DNA from: Gallionella straubiae
GTDB taxonomy: Bacteria; Pseudomonadota; Gammaproteobacteria; Burkholderiales; Gallionellaceae
DNA: 64,000 bases
Direction: 5' to 3'
Assembly: GCF_051257895.1 (NCBI RefSeq)
Contig: NZ_CP194331.1
Location: 2,294,001-2,358,000, forward strand
Shown: positions 16,534-24,747 of the stretch, one piece after another
Layout: each line of letters starts with the position of its first letter
Numbering within the stretch: the stretch's first letter is position 1
Notes under the pieces: generated by a model
Told to the model about the DNA's origin: nothing
What the model saw: the letters and a program-made list of their open reading frames with translations, nothing else
Database searches by the model: none
Position numbers and translations under genes: made by a program

Positions 16534-17264
16534 TGTTCAAAAATATTAGGGAAGACATCGCCAGCGTATTCGACCGTGACCCGGCGGCGCGCACCACTTT
16601 CGAGGTGCTGACCTGCTATCCGGGCCTGCATGCGCGCATCATGCACCGCATGGCGAATACCCTGTGGCACGCCAACCTGAAATGGCTGGCGCGCTTCCTG
16701 TCGCATATCGCGCGTTTTTTCACCGGCATCGAGATTCATCCCGGTGCAACCATCGGGCGGCGCTTCTTCATTGACCATGGCATGGGCGTGGTGATCGGCG
16801 AGACCGCCGAAATCGGCGACGATGTCACGCTCTACCACGGCGTCACCTTGGGCGGCACTTCGTGGAAGGAAGGCAAGCGGCACCCCACGCTGGGCAACGG
16901 CGTGGTGGTCGGGGCGGGTGCCAAGATACTCGGCCCGATCACCATCGGCGACGGAGCGAAGATCGGCTCGAACGCGGTGGTGGTGAAGGACGTCCCGGCG
17001 GGGGCGACGGCGGCGGGCATCCCCGCACGCATTCTCGACGAAGAGAAGAAAGCTGCCGCCGGCTTCAATGCCTATGGCGTCGGCAACGACCAGAACGATC
17101 CGCTTTCCAAGGCGATCCATGGTCTGCTCGGACACAGCGTATCGGTGGACCATCGCATCGATTTCATCCTGCAGCAGCTTGAGAAAATGGGCGTGCCGGT
17201 TGATGAGGAACGCGCTACCGCTGACAAATTTGACCCTAATCACTTGAACAGGATAGTTGACTAA
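16530..17264 (+). CDS. cysE: Serine O-acetyltransferase CysE
   Basis: This 244-residue enzyme makes O-acetylserine from serine and acetyl-CoA, the precursor for cysteine. The left-handed beta-helix with hexapeptide repeats runs from GIEIHPGATIGRRFFIDHG through KIGSNAVVVKDVPAGATAAG; the active-site HG (DHGMGVVIGE, LYHGVTLGGTSW) is intact. The C-terminal tail extends about 55 residues past the helix, as in the short epsilon-proteobacterial/Azotobacter-type CysE. The start overlaps the trmJ stop by four bases. Its position just before iscR suggests matching cysteine supply to Fe-S demand; the iscR promoter lies inside the last codons of cysE. cysM, the next step, is at 56160. Confidence 0.94.
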   Translation: MMFKNIREDIASVFDRDPAARTTFEVLTCYPGLHARIMHRMANTLWHANLKWLARFLSHIARFFTGIEIHPGATIGRRFFIDHGMGVVIGETAEIGDDVTLYHGVTLGGTSWKEGKRHPTLGNGVVVGAGAKILGPITIGDGAKIGSNAVVVKDVPAGATAAGIPARILDEEKKAAAGFNAYGVGNDQNDPLSKAIHGLLGHSVSVDHRIDFILQQLEKMGVPVDEERATADKFDPNHLNRIVD

Positions 17265-17285
17265 AATATTGGGGTATTCTATTAT
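17253..17285 (+). promoter_or_regulatory. isc promoter with type 1 IscR box
   Basis: TTGACT at 17257-17262 and TATTAT at 17280-17285 are 17 bases apart. Overlapping the -35 region, 17253-17277 begins ATAGTTGACTAAAATA and ends GGGGTAT, matching the 25-base type 1 Isc box consensus (ATASTTGACT.. ..TCGGGTAT). The cysE stop codon sits inside the site. This predicts repression by [2Fe-2S]-IscR, that is, feedback control of the operon. Confidence 0.8.
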
Positions 17286-17360
17286 CCACCTGCCGGAATT
17301 TGGAACGCTTTCCGGGGTATTTCGGAATAATCTGAATACAATCATTGATTAGGTGATGAC

Positions 17361-17834
17361 ATGCGATTAACTACCAAGGGGCGTTTTGCCGTGACGGCAA
17401 TGGCCGATTTGGCGATGTGCGGCGGACACAGCCCGGTGACCATGGCTGCGATCAGCGAGCGGCAGAGGATTTCGCTCTCCTATCTGGAGCAGTTGTTCGG
17501 CAAGCTGCGCCGCAGCAAGATCGTGGAAAGCGTGCGCGGCCCGGGCGGCGGCTATTATCTTGCTAGGCCTGCTGAGAAGATCACGATAGCCGAGATCATC
17601 CTCGCGGTGGATGAGCCGCTGGATGCGACCAGTTGCGGCGGGAAGGGCAATTGCCACGACGAGCGCCAGTGCCTGACCCACGAATTGTGGATGGGCCTCA
17701 ACGGAAAGATTTTCGACTACCTGACTTCGGTCACGCTGCGGCAACTGGTGGACAGTCAGGCCAGGACGGATTCCGCCGCGGTGCACGTGGTGATGAAAAA
17801 GAAGGATGTCAAGCCCGGGAACACTCCGGTTTAA
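17361..17834 (+). CDS. iscR: Fe-S responsive regulator IscR
   Basis: This 157-residue Rrf2-family DNA-binding protein holds a [2Fe-2S] cluster and controls Fe-S assembly genes. The winged helix covers residues 1-75 (MRLTTKGRFAVTAMADLA, then RGPGGGYYLAR as the wing). The three cluster cysteines are spaced as in E. coli IscR (C92, C98, C104) in SCGGKGNC..RQCLTHELW, with the fourth ligand His following three residues later. It is the first gene of the isc operon, behind its own operator at 17253. Confidence 0.96.
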   Translation: MRLTTKGRFAVTAMADLAMCGGHSPVTMAAISERQRISLSYLEQLFGKLRRSKIVESVRGPGGGYYLARPAEKITIAEIILAVDEPLDATSCGGKGNCHDERQCLTHELWMGLNGKIFDYLTSVTLRQLVDSQARTDSAAVHVVMKKKDVKPGNTPV

Positions 17835-17860
17835 GGCGAACAAGGCGCGACAGACAAAAT

Positions 17861-19069
17861 ATGAAGCTTCCCATTTACATGGATTACTCCGCAACCACGC
17901 CGGTCGACCCGCGCGTGGCTTCGGTGATGATTCCCTATCTCACCGAGAAGTTCGGCAACCCCGCCAGCCGTTCCCATGCCTTCGGCTGGGAAGCCGATGC
18001 GGCGGTGGAACTGGCGCGCGAGCAGGTCGCCGCGCTGGTGAACGCCGACCCCAAGGAAATCGTCTGGACTTCCGGCGCGACCGAGTCGAATAACCTCGCC
18101 ATCAAGGGTGCGGCGCATTTCTACCAGGGCAAGGGCAAGCACATCGTCACCATGACCATCGAGCACAAGGCGGTGCTGGATACCGTGCGTGAACTGGAGC
18201 GCGAAGGGTATAGCGCGACCTACCTGAACCCGGAGCCGAGCGGCCTGCTCGACCTAGACAAGCTCAAGGCGGCGCTACGTCCCGATACCGTGCTGGTGTC
18301 CGTCATGCTGGTGAACAACGAGATCGGCGTGATCCAGGACATCGCCGCGATCGGCGAAATCTGCCGCGACAAGGGCATCCTGTTCCATGTGGATGCGGCA
18401 CAGGCGACCGGCAAGGTGGCGATCGACCTGCAGCAGTTGAAGGTCGACATGATGTCGTTTTCCGCGCACAAGACCTACGGGCCGAAAGGCATCGGCGCAT
18501 TGTATGTACGGCGTAAGCCGCGCGTACGCCTGGAGGCGCAGATGCACGGTGGCGGGCACGAGCGCGGCATGCGCTCCGGCACCTTGCCGACGCACCAGAT
18601 CGTCGGTATGGGCGAGGCGTTCCGCATCGCCAGGGAAGAGATGGCGCAGGAGAACGAGCGCATCCGCATGTTGCGCGACCGCCTGCTGAACGGCCTGATG
18701 GCCATGGAAGAAGTGCATATCAACGGCGACATGGAACAACGTGTGCCGCACAACATCAACCTCAGCTTCAGCTTCGTCGAAGGCGAATCGCTGATGATGG
18801 CGATCAAGGATGTCGCGGTGTCCAGCGGCTCGGCCTGCACCTCGGCGAGCCTCGAGCCATCCTACGTGCTGCGCGCACTGGGGCGCAGCGACGAACTTGC
18901 GCACAGCTCGATCCGCTTCAGCATCGGGCGTTTCACCACGGTCGAAGAAGTCGATTACGCCATCGACCTGCTGAAAAACAAGATCGGCAAGCTGCGCGAA
19001 CTGTCGCCGCTGTGGGAGATGTACAAGGATGGCGTAGATTTGAATTCGGTGCAGTGGGCGGCACACTAA
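17861..19069 (+). CDS. iscS: Cysteine desulfurase IscS
   Basis: This 402-residue PLP enzyme removes sulfur from cysteine and passes it to IscU and other acceptors. MKLPIYMDYSATTPVDPRV is the standard N-terminus, so the ATG at 17861 is the start rather than the longer open frame. The PLP lysine is in SFSAHKTYGPKG (about residue 206), and the persulfide cysteine is in SSGSACTSASLEPSYVL (about 328). Length matches E. coli IscS (404). It lies 26 bases after iscR; the gap to iscU is 152 bases and contains a repeat. Confidence 0.97.
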   Translation: MKLPIYMDYSATTPVDPRVASVMIPYLTEKFGNPASRSHAFGWEADAAVELAREQVAALVNADPKEIVWTSGATESNNLAIKGAAHFYQGKGKHIVTMTIEHKAVLDTVRELEREGYSATYLNPEPSGLLDLDKLKAALRPDTVLVSVMLVNNEIGVIQDIAAIGEICRDKGILFHVDAAQATGKVAIDLQQLKVDMMSFSAHKTYGPKGIGALYVRRKPRVRLEAQMHGGGHERGMRSGTLPTHQIVGMGEAFRIAREEMAQENERIRMLRDRLLNGLMAMEEVHINGDMEQRVPHNINLSFSFVEGESLMMAIKDVAVSSGSACTSASLEPSYVLRALGRSDELAHSSIRFSIGRFTTVEEVDYAIDLLKNKIGKLRELSPLWEMYKDGVDLNSVQWAAH

Positions 19070-19073
19070 AAAT

Positions 19074-19198
19074 GGTGAAAGGTGGAACGCGAGAAAATCA
19101 GCGGAAGGTGAAACGTGAAAAGTGATGCCCACCCGGCGCTTTGCGCCACCCTCACTGCCGGGAGGAGTCCGTTTCACCTTTCACCTTTCACGTTTTAC
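19074..19198. repeat. GTGAAA-type inverted repeat cluster between iscS and iscU
   Basis: Tandem GTGAAAGGTG, AGGTGAAACGTGAAAAGTG motifs on the left are mirrored by TTTCACCTTTCACCTTTCAC on the right, around a GC-rich centre that holds CCGGCGCTTTGCGCC. The same motif family occurs at 55055-55142 between two heptose genes. It interrupts an operon that is usually tightly packed. Confidence 0.6.
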
Positions 19199-19221
19199 TG
19201 CGACTGATAAGGAGCAACAAA

Positions 19222-19644
19222 ATGGCATACAGCGAAAAATTACTGGATCACTACGAACACCCGCGCAACGTGGGTTCCATGGACAAGGATGACGAGGAAG
19301 TCGGGACCGGCATGGTCGGCGCGCCGGCGTGCGGCGACGTGATGAAGTTGCAGATCAAGGTCGGCAAGGATGGCGTGATCGAAGACGCGAAGTTCAAGAC
19401 TTACGGCTGCGGCTCGGCGATCGCATCTAGCTCTCTGGTCACCGAGTGGGTCAAGGGCAAGACGGTCGATCAGGCGCTGGAGATCAAGAACACGCAAATC
19501 GCCGAGGAGCTGGCGCTGCCGCCGGTGAAAATCCACTGCTCGATCCTCGCGGAAGACGCGATCAAGGCGGCGGTCGCGGATTACAAGAGCAAGCACGGCG
19601 CGGTGGTGGAAACCCCGGCCTGCAGCGTGAGTTGCAAGGAGTAG
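19222..19644 (+). CDS. iscU: Fe-S scaffold protein IscU
   Basis: This 140-residue scaffold builds [2Fe-2S] and [4Fe-4S] clusters with sulfur from IscS, then releases them with HscA/HscB. The ligands are in order: GAPACGDVMK (Cys 37), KTYGCGSAIASSS (Cys 63) and VKIHCSILAEDAI (Cys 106). The HscA-recognition motif LPPVK precedes the last cysteine. It is slightly longer than E. coli IscU (128), with an extra Cys-containing tail TPACSVSCKE. Start at ATG 19222 after AAGGAGC. Confidence 0.97.
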   Translation: MAYSEKLLDHYEHPRNVGSMDKDDEEVGTGMVGAPACGDVMKLQIKVGKDGVIEDAKFKTYGCGSAIASSSLVTEWVKGKTVDQALEIKNTQIAEELALPPVKIHCSILAEDAIKAAVADYKSKHGAVVETPACSVSCKE

Positions 19645-19647
19645 GAC

Positions 19648-19971
19648 ATGGCGATCACGCTGACGGAAAACGCGGCCAAACATGTGCAGAACTTCATCGC
19701 CAAGCGCGGCAAGGGTGTCGGCCTGCGCATCGGCGTGCGCACCAGCGGTTGCTCCGGCATGGCCTACAAGCTGGAGTTCGCCGACGAGGTGGCCAGTGAC
19801 GATCATCAGTTCGTCAGTCATGGCGTCACAGTGCTGGTCGATCCGAAAAGCCTGTCCTATATCGATGGCATGGAACTGGATTACACGCGCGAGGGGCTGA
19901 ACGAAGGATTCAAATTCAGCAATCCGAATGTGAAGAACCAGTGCGGCTGCGGCGAAAGTTTCGGCGTCTGA
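19648..19971 (+). CDS. iscA: Fe-S carrier IscA
   Basis: This 107-residue A-type carrier protein moves Fe-S clusters or iron to apoproteins. The three conserved cysteines are present: SGCSGMAY (Cys 35) and the C-terminal CGCGESF pair (Cys 99 and 101). It starts three bases after the iscU stop, and its stop overlaps the hscB start by one base (TGATG). Confidence 0.96.
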   Translation: MAITLTENAAKHVQNFIAKRGKGVGLRIGVRTSGCSGMAYKLEFADEVASDDHQFVSHGVTVLVDPKSLSYIDGMELDYTREGLNEGFKFSNPNVKNQCGCGESFGV

Positions 19972-20513
19972 TGCAGCCTGCCAGTTTTGACTTCCAGCAC
20001 AATCACTTCCAGTTGTTCGGCCTTGGGCAGTCTTACCGGATAGACATCGCGCAGCTTGAGCAGCAGTACCGCGCCCTGCAGGCACAGGTCCACCCCGACA
20101 AATCCGCACACCTGCCCGATGCCGAGCAGCGCATGGCCATGCAGCGTGCAACGCTGGTGAACGAGGCTTACCAGACGCTGCGCAGCCCGCTGCGGCGCGC
20201 GCGTTACCTGCTGTCGCTGCATGGGGTGGACACCCAGGAAGACAACAACACCGTGATGCCGCTGGACTTTCTCATGGTGCAGATGGAGTGGCGCGAAGCG
20301 GTCGTCGATGCGCAGCAGGCGAAAGATGCCGCAGCGCTCGACAAGCTGGAGGCGCAGATGAAGCGCGAAACGCACGAACTCGAGGCGCAGCTTGCGGTTA
20401 AAATCGACGCCGAAAAGGATTATGCGGCGGCCGCCGGCGCGGTGCGCAAGCTGCGGTTCATGGAAAAACTCGCGGAAGAAATTCATGCCGCTTACGATGC
20501 GATAGATGTTTGA
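19971..20513 (+). CDS. hscB: Co-chaperone HscB
   Basis: This 180-residue J-domain protein stimulates HscA ATPase and delivers IscU. The HPD motif is in QVHPDKSAH near residue 42. The C-terminal three-helix domain (PLDFLMVQMEWREAV onward) binds IscU. The start at 19971 overlaps the iscA stop; an upstream in-frame start inside iscA would add ten arginine-rich residues and was rejected. A 91-base gap with two hairpins separates it from hscA. Confidence 0.95.
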   Translation: MQPASFDFQHNHFQLFGLGQSYRIDIAQLEQQYRALQAQVHPDKSAHLPDAEQRMAMQRATLVNEAYQTLRSPLRRARYLLSLHGVDTQEDNNTVMPLDFLMVQMEWREAVVDAQQAKDAAALDKLEAQMKRETHELEAQLAVKIDAEKDYAAAAGAVRKLRFMEKLAEEIHAAYDAIDV

Positions 20514-20518
20514 TTCGC

Positions 20519-20595
20519 AGTGTGGGTACATTTCCGTGCCCACGCTGCATTAACCTTTTAACAATTTTCTCGCGTGGACACAGAAACGTGTCCAC
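20519..20595. repeat. Two hairpins between hscB and hscA
   Basis: AGTGTGGGTA..TGCCCACGCT (20519-20546) and GTGGACAC AGAAAC GTGTCCAC (20574-20595, a perfect 8-base stem) form two adjacent stem-loops. No T-run follows, so they may be dispersed repeats or RNA-processing sites rather than terminators. Confidence 0.5.
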
Positions 20596-20604
20596 CCTAC
20601 AACA

Positions 20605-22472
<1,868 letters not shown>

Positions 22473-22473
<1 letters not shown>

Positions 22474-22814
22474 TGCCGCAGATCATCGTGTTGCCGCATG
22501 AGGAACTTTGCCCGCAGGGCAAGCTGTTCGAGGCCGAGCCGGGGGTTTCGATCTGCGACGCGCTGTTGCAGCATGGCGTGGAAATCGAGCATGCCTGCGA
22601 AAAATCCTGCGCCTGCACCACCTGTCATGTCATTCTGCGCGAAGGTTTCAATTCCCTGGAGCCTGCCGAGGAGATTGAAGAGGATATGCTCGACAAGGCT
22701 TGGGGACTGGAGCCGACCTCGCGCCTGTCCTGTCAGGCCATCGTGGATAATCAGAACCTCGTGGTGGAGATTCCCAAGTACACCATCAACATGGCGAAGG
22801 AGGGGCATAAATGA
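22473..22814 (+). CDS. fdx: isc-type [2Fe-2S] ferredoxin
   Basis: This 113-residue adrenodoxin-like ferredoxin supplies electrons for cluster assembly. The four ligands are in HACEKSCACTTCHVIL (three cysteines, with CxxxxxCxxC spacing) and RLSCQAIV (the fourth). Length and sequence match E. coli Fdx. It is translationally coupled to hscA and overlaps iscX by four bases. Confidence 0.96.
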
Positions 22815-23005
22815 AATGGACCGATGTCAGGACGGTCGCCATCGAGCTCGCGGAGGCGCACCCCGAGGTTGACCCGAAGACCGTCCGTTTCACCGACCTG
22901 CACAACTGGGTGCTGGCGCTGGAGGATTTTCGCGATGACCCGAAGCACGGCGGCGAGAAAGTCCTCGAAGCGATCCAGGCGGCGTGGATAGAAGAGGCGG
23001 AATAG
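22811..23005 (+). CDS. iscX: Fe-S assembly protein IscX
   Basis: This 64-residue acidic protein binds IscS and iron and tunes the rate of cluster assembly. MKWTDVRTVAIELAEAHPEVDP and FTDLHNWVLALEDFRDDPKH are the family hallmarks. It overlaps the fdx stop (ATGA) and is the last isc gene. Confidence 0.95.
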   Translation: MKWTDVRTVAIELAEAHPEVDPKTVRFTDLHNWVLALEDFRDDPKHGGEKVLEAIQAAWIEEAE

Positions 23006-23006
23006 C

Positions 23007-23504
23007 GTGAGCCTCTGGCGGAAAATCTCCAACCGCTGGCTGTATCTGGCGGGTGCGCTGTTCGCCGGCGGCCTGATCGGCTTCGCGCTGTTCCTGCAAT
23101 ACGTCAAACACCAGGATCCCTGCCCGCTGTGCATGGTGCAACGCGTGGTTTTCATCGCCCTGCTGGTAGTGTTCGCGCTGGCCGCGCTGCATGGCCCGAA
23201 ACGTACCGGTCAGCGTGTCTATGCGGCGCTGGTTGCGCTGCTGTCGCTGTCCGGCGCGGGCGTCGCGGCACGTCACATCTGGATACAGCACCTGCCCGCG
23301 GATCAGGTTCCGGCGTGCGGCCCCGGCCTGGACTACATGCTGGAAACGATGCCGATGGCCGATGTGCTGAAGCAACTGATGCACGGCTCCGGCGAATGCG
23401 CTGCAAAGGGCTGGACCTTCCTTGCCCTCGGCATCCCGGAATGGTCCCTGCTGTGCTACCTCGCGCTGGGCGCCTGGGCGGTGCTGATTTCACTCAGGAA
23501 ATAG
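23007..23504 (+). CDS. dsbB: Disulfide bond formation protein DsbB
   Basis: This 165-residue inner-membrane protein reoxidises DsbA and passes electrons to quinone. Four membrane helices are visible. The first redox pair is CPLC in QDPCPLCMVQR (residues about 38-41); the second pair is split between PACGPGL and GSGECAAKGW in the large periplasmic loop. It starts with GTG two bases after iscX, so it may ride on the isc transcript. Confidence 0.93.
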   Translation: MSLWRKISNRWLYLAGALFAGGLIGFALFLQYVKHQDPCPLCMVQRVVFIALLVVFALAALHGPKRTGQRVYAALVALLSLSGAGVAARHIWIQHLPADQVPACGPGLDYMLETMPMADVLKQLMHGSGECAAKGWTFLALGIPEWSLLCYLALGAWAVLISLRK

Positions 23505-23604
23505 CCGCGCTTGTTATATCGATTACGCATCTTGTGCGGGGCGCGAAACGGGGCGGCGCCGCATCTGGAAGTTTTTGCCCTGAACGGATTTCAAGGAGGT
23601 TGAC

Positions 23605-24003
23605 ATGCAAAGATCAAAATTCGCATTGCTGGCGCTGGCCGCTGCGATGTGCGTCATGTTGAATGTCGGCACTGCCGTTGCTGCGGACAAGGCGCAGGAG
23701 CAGGAAAAACAGGCCGCGACCCAGGGCGCTCAGGGACAAGGGGCATGCGGCACGGCGGGCGGCTGCTGTGGAATGCATCAGGGAGGTGCGGCGGCGGAAG
23801 GTAAAGGGGCCTGTGGCGCAGCGGGTGGTTGCTGCGGCATGCATGGCGGGATGCATCATGGCGGGGCAGGGGCGCAGGGCGGGGCGGCCTGCGGGACCGC
23901 AGGCGGTTGCTGCATGCACGGCGGAATGCAGCATGGAGGAGCGGCGCCGCAGGGCGAAGCGGTCCCGCAAGGCGGAGCGGCATCGGGCGGACATCAGCAC
24001 TGA
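23605..24003 (+). CDS. Exported Cys/His repeat protein, putative metal binder
   Basis: This 132-residue exported protein has a signal peptide ending at about residue 27 (TAVAA), then low-complexity Gly/Ala/Gln sequence with three copies of a unit: ACGTAGGCCGMH, ACGAAGGCCGMHGGMHH and ACGTAGGCCMHGGMQH. Each unit supplies three cysteines plus His and Met, a good soft-metal site (Cu, Ag, Zn or Hg). The start follows a strong AAGGAGG. It has its own terminator at 24029. The unit repeats at the DNA level too, so it has grown by duplication. No named family; a periplasmic metal-sequestering or Cys-rich surface role is inference. Confidence 0.75.
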   Translation: MQRSKFALLALAAAMCVMLNVGTAVAADKAQEQEKQAATQGAQGQGACGTAGGCCGMHQGGAAAEGKGACGAAGGCCGMHGGMHHGGAGAQGGAACGTAGGCCMHGGMQHGGAAPQGEAVPQGGAASGGHQH

Positions 24004-24028
24004 TCCGTCTGTCACAGGCTGAAAATTA

Positions 24029-24057
24029 ACGAGGGGGCATTGCCCCCTCGTTTTTTT
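24029..24057 (+). terminator. Rho-independent terminator
   Basis: The stem ACGAGGGGGC / GCCCCCTCGT with a minimal loop is followed by seven T residues, 25 bases after the stop of the Cys/His repeat protein. Confidence 0.9.
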
Positions 24058-24090
24058 CCGGCTTTCTGATTCGCAACTAAAGGGGTCCAA

Positions 24091-24140
24091 CTAAAGGGGT
24101 CAGCTTCAAGCGCTAAGGGGGGGCAAGCTGACCCCTTTAG
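24091..24140. repeat. Perfect 16-base inverted repeat
   Basis: CTAAAGGGGTCAGCTT at 24091-24106 is exactly mirrored at 24125-24140 across 18 bases. A further partial copy (CTAAAGGGGTCC) lies just upstream at 24077. Halves of the same motif appear at about 10490 and 10570. It resembles REP-type elements rather than attC, since it has no bulged spacer. It lies at the downstream end of the cassette array. Confidence 0.7.
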
Positions 24141-24164
24141 CCTACTTGGTGCAATTAACCCTTG

Positions 24165-24296
24165 CTAATCACCTTTTTTGTGTTTGTGAGGCTTAAGCGA
24201 GGGCGTATTTCTAGGAGTTTCTTTATTATCCCGTTGGCGCCTATCTGGCTTCCCAGTTGATTTGGCAGTTCTTTTTGGACCTGGCTTAATTCCCAT
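24165..24296 (-). CDS. Small basic protein in second integron cassette
   Basis: This is a 43-residue ORF, very basic (MGIKPGPKRTAKSTGKPDRR at the start, HKHKKGD at the end), with no recognised family. The ATG is at 24296, and GGGAG lies seven bases upstream in AAAGGGAGAAAACT. It begins about 55 bases after the attC recombination point at 24351-24355, the usual place for a cassette ORF. No attC is seen after its stop; a REP-like inverted repeat begins about 25 bases further on, so the cassette end may be lost. Confidence 0.55.
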   Translation of the reverse strand: MGIKPGPKRTAKSTGKPDRRQRDNKETPRNTPSLKPHKHKKGD

Positions 24297-24350
24297 AGTT
24301 TTCTCCCTTTATTGGTACTAATGACTGATCAACGAAAGGGTCGCCGCACC

Positions 24351-24428
24351 CTAACGTGGAGGTAAGGGGCTGCGCTTTAGCGCAGTCCCAGCGCAGCGAA
24401 AGCGGAGCGGACTTGACCGCAGGGTTAG
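24351..24428 (-). other. Integron attC recombination site
   Basis: Read on the plus strand: CTAAC (24351-24355), 5-base spacer, GGTAAG (24361-24366), a central hairpin region, CTTGACC (24412-24418), 5-base spacer, GTTAG (24424-24428). CTAAC/GTTAG pair as the R box. GGTAAG/CTTGACC pair as the L box with one extrahelical base, and the two 5-base spacers do not pair. That is the diagnostic attC architecture. The extra base places the site in minus-strand orientation, matching the ORF whose TAA stop lies inside the outer R box. The middle contains GGGCTGCGC TTTA GCGCAG..CCC. Confidence 0.8.
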
Positions 24429-24676
24429 AACGGAAACTTTTCATTTGATTGCGGGCGAGATAGTGAAAGTTCGATATATGAGGTGTCGGATAACCACGCA
24501 TTAAGCCCGTGGTTTAAGTCGAGTTTGTTAATGCTGACCTTGTAGGCCATGCCAGTTAACTCGCCCAATGCTTTTGAAAACGCATCCTCAATTTGTTGGA
24601 TGCTGGCAGTTTTTATTGGGCGATGCCCCCAGTCGGGAGAGGCCTCTTCTTGCGGCTTTTGTTTTTCATCAGTCAT
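24425..24676 (-). CDS. Cassette-encoded protein of unknown function
   Basis: This is an 83-residue soluble, acidic protein with no recognised family. It starts at ATG 24676 after TTGGAG; an upstream in-frame ATG at 24688 lacks a site. It has a Glu/Gln/Pro-rich N-terminus, then a likely alpha/beta segment (IEDAFSKALGELTGMAYKVS, then NAWLSDTSYIELSLS). Its stop codon is part of the attC R box, and it begins shortly after a GTTAGAAC core site, so it fits a single-ORF integron cassette. Base composition is lower in GC than its neighbours. Confidence 0.7.
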   Translation of the reverse strand: MTDEKQKPQEEASPDWGHRPIKTASIQQIEDAFSKALGELTGMAYKVSINKLDLNHGLNAWLSDTSYIELSLSRPQSNEKFPF

Positions 24677-24747
24677 AAATTTCTCCAAGCATTGAGATAT
24701 AGAGTTCTAACTAGTTAATGTAGAGACCCATTGGTTCGGACAAGCGG

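Larger units (their letters stand above)
24165..24711 (-). mobile_element. Integron-type gene cassette array without integrase
   Basis: Two cassettes lie head to tail on the minus strand directly after nrdJ. Cassette 1 runs from GTTAGAAC (24711-24704), through an 83-residue ORF, to the attC at 24351-24428. Cassette 2 runs from GTTAGG at that attC through a 43-residue ORF. Each ORF has its own ribosome binding site. No intI gene or attI is visible in the window, so this is either a CALIN (cluster of attC lacking integrase) or an insertion at a secondary site. Confidence 0.7.

Noticed and set aside
24077..24088. CRISPR-like spacing of CTAAAGGGGTC copies
   Set aside because: Only partial copies, irregular spacing, and no spacers of constant length. 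No CRISPR array was found anywhere in the window.
24091..24140. attC of the second cassette
   Set aside because: The inverted repeat is perfect with no bulged spacers or extrahelical base and no GTTRRRY core, so it is a REP-like element.
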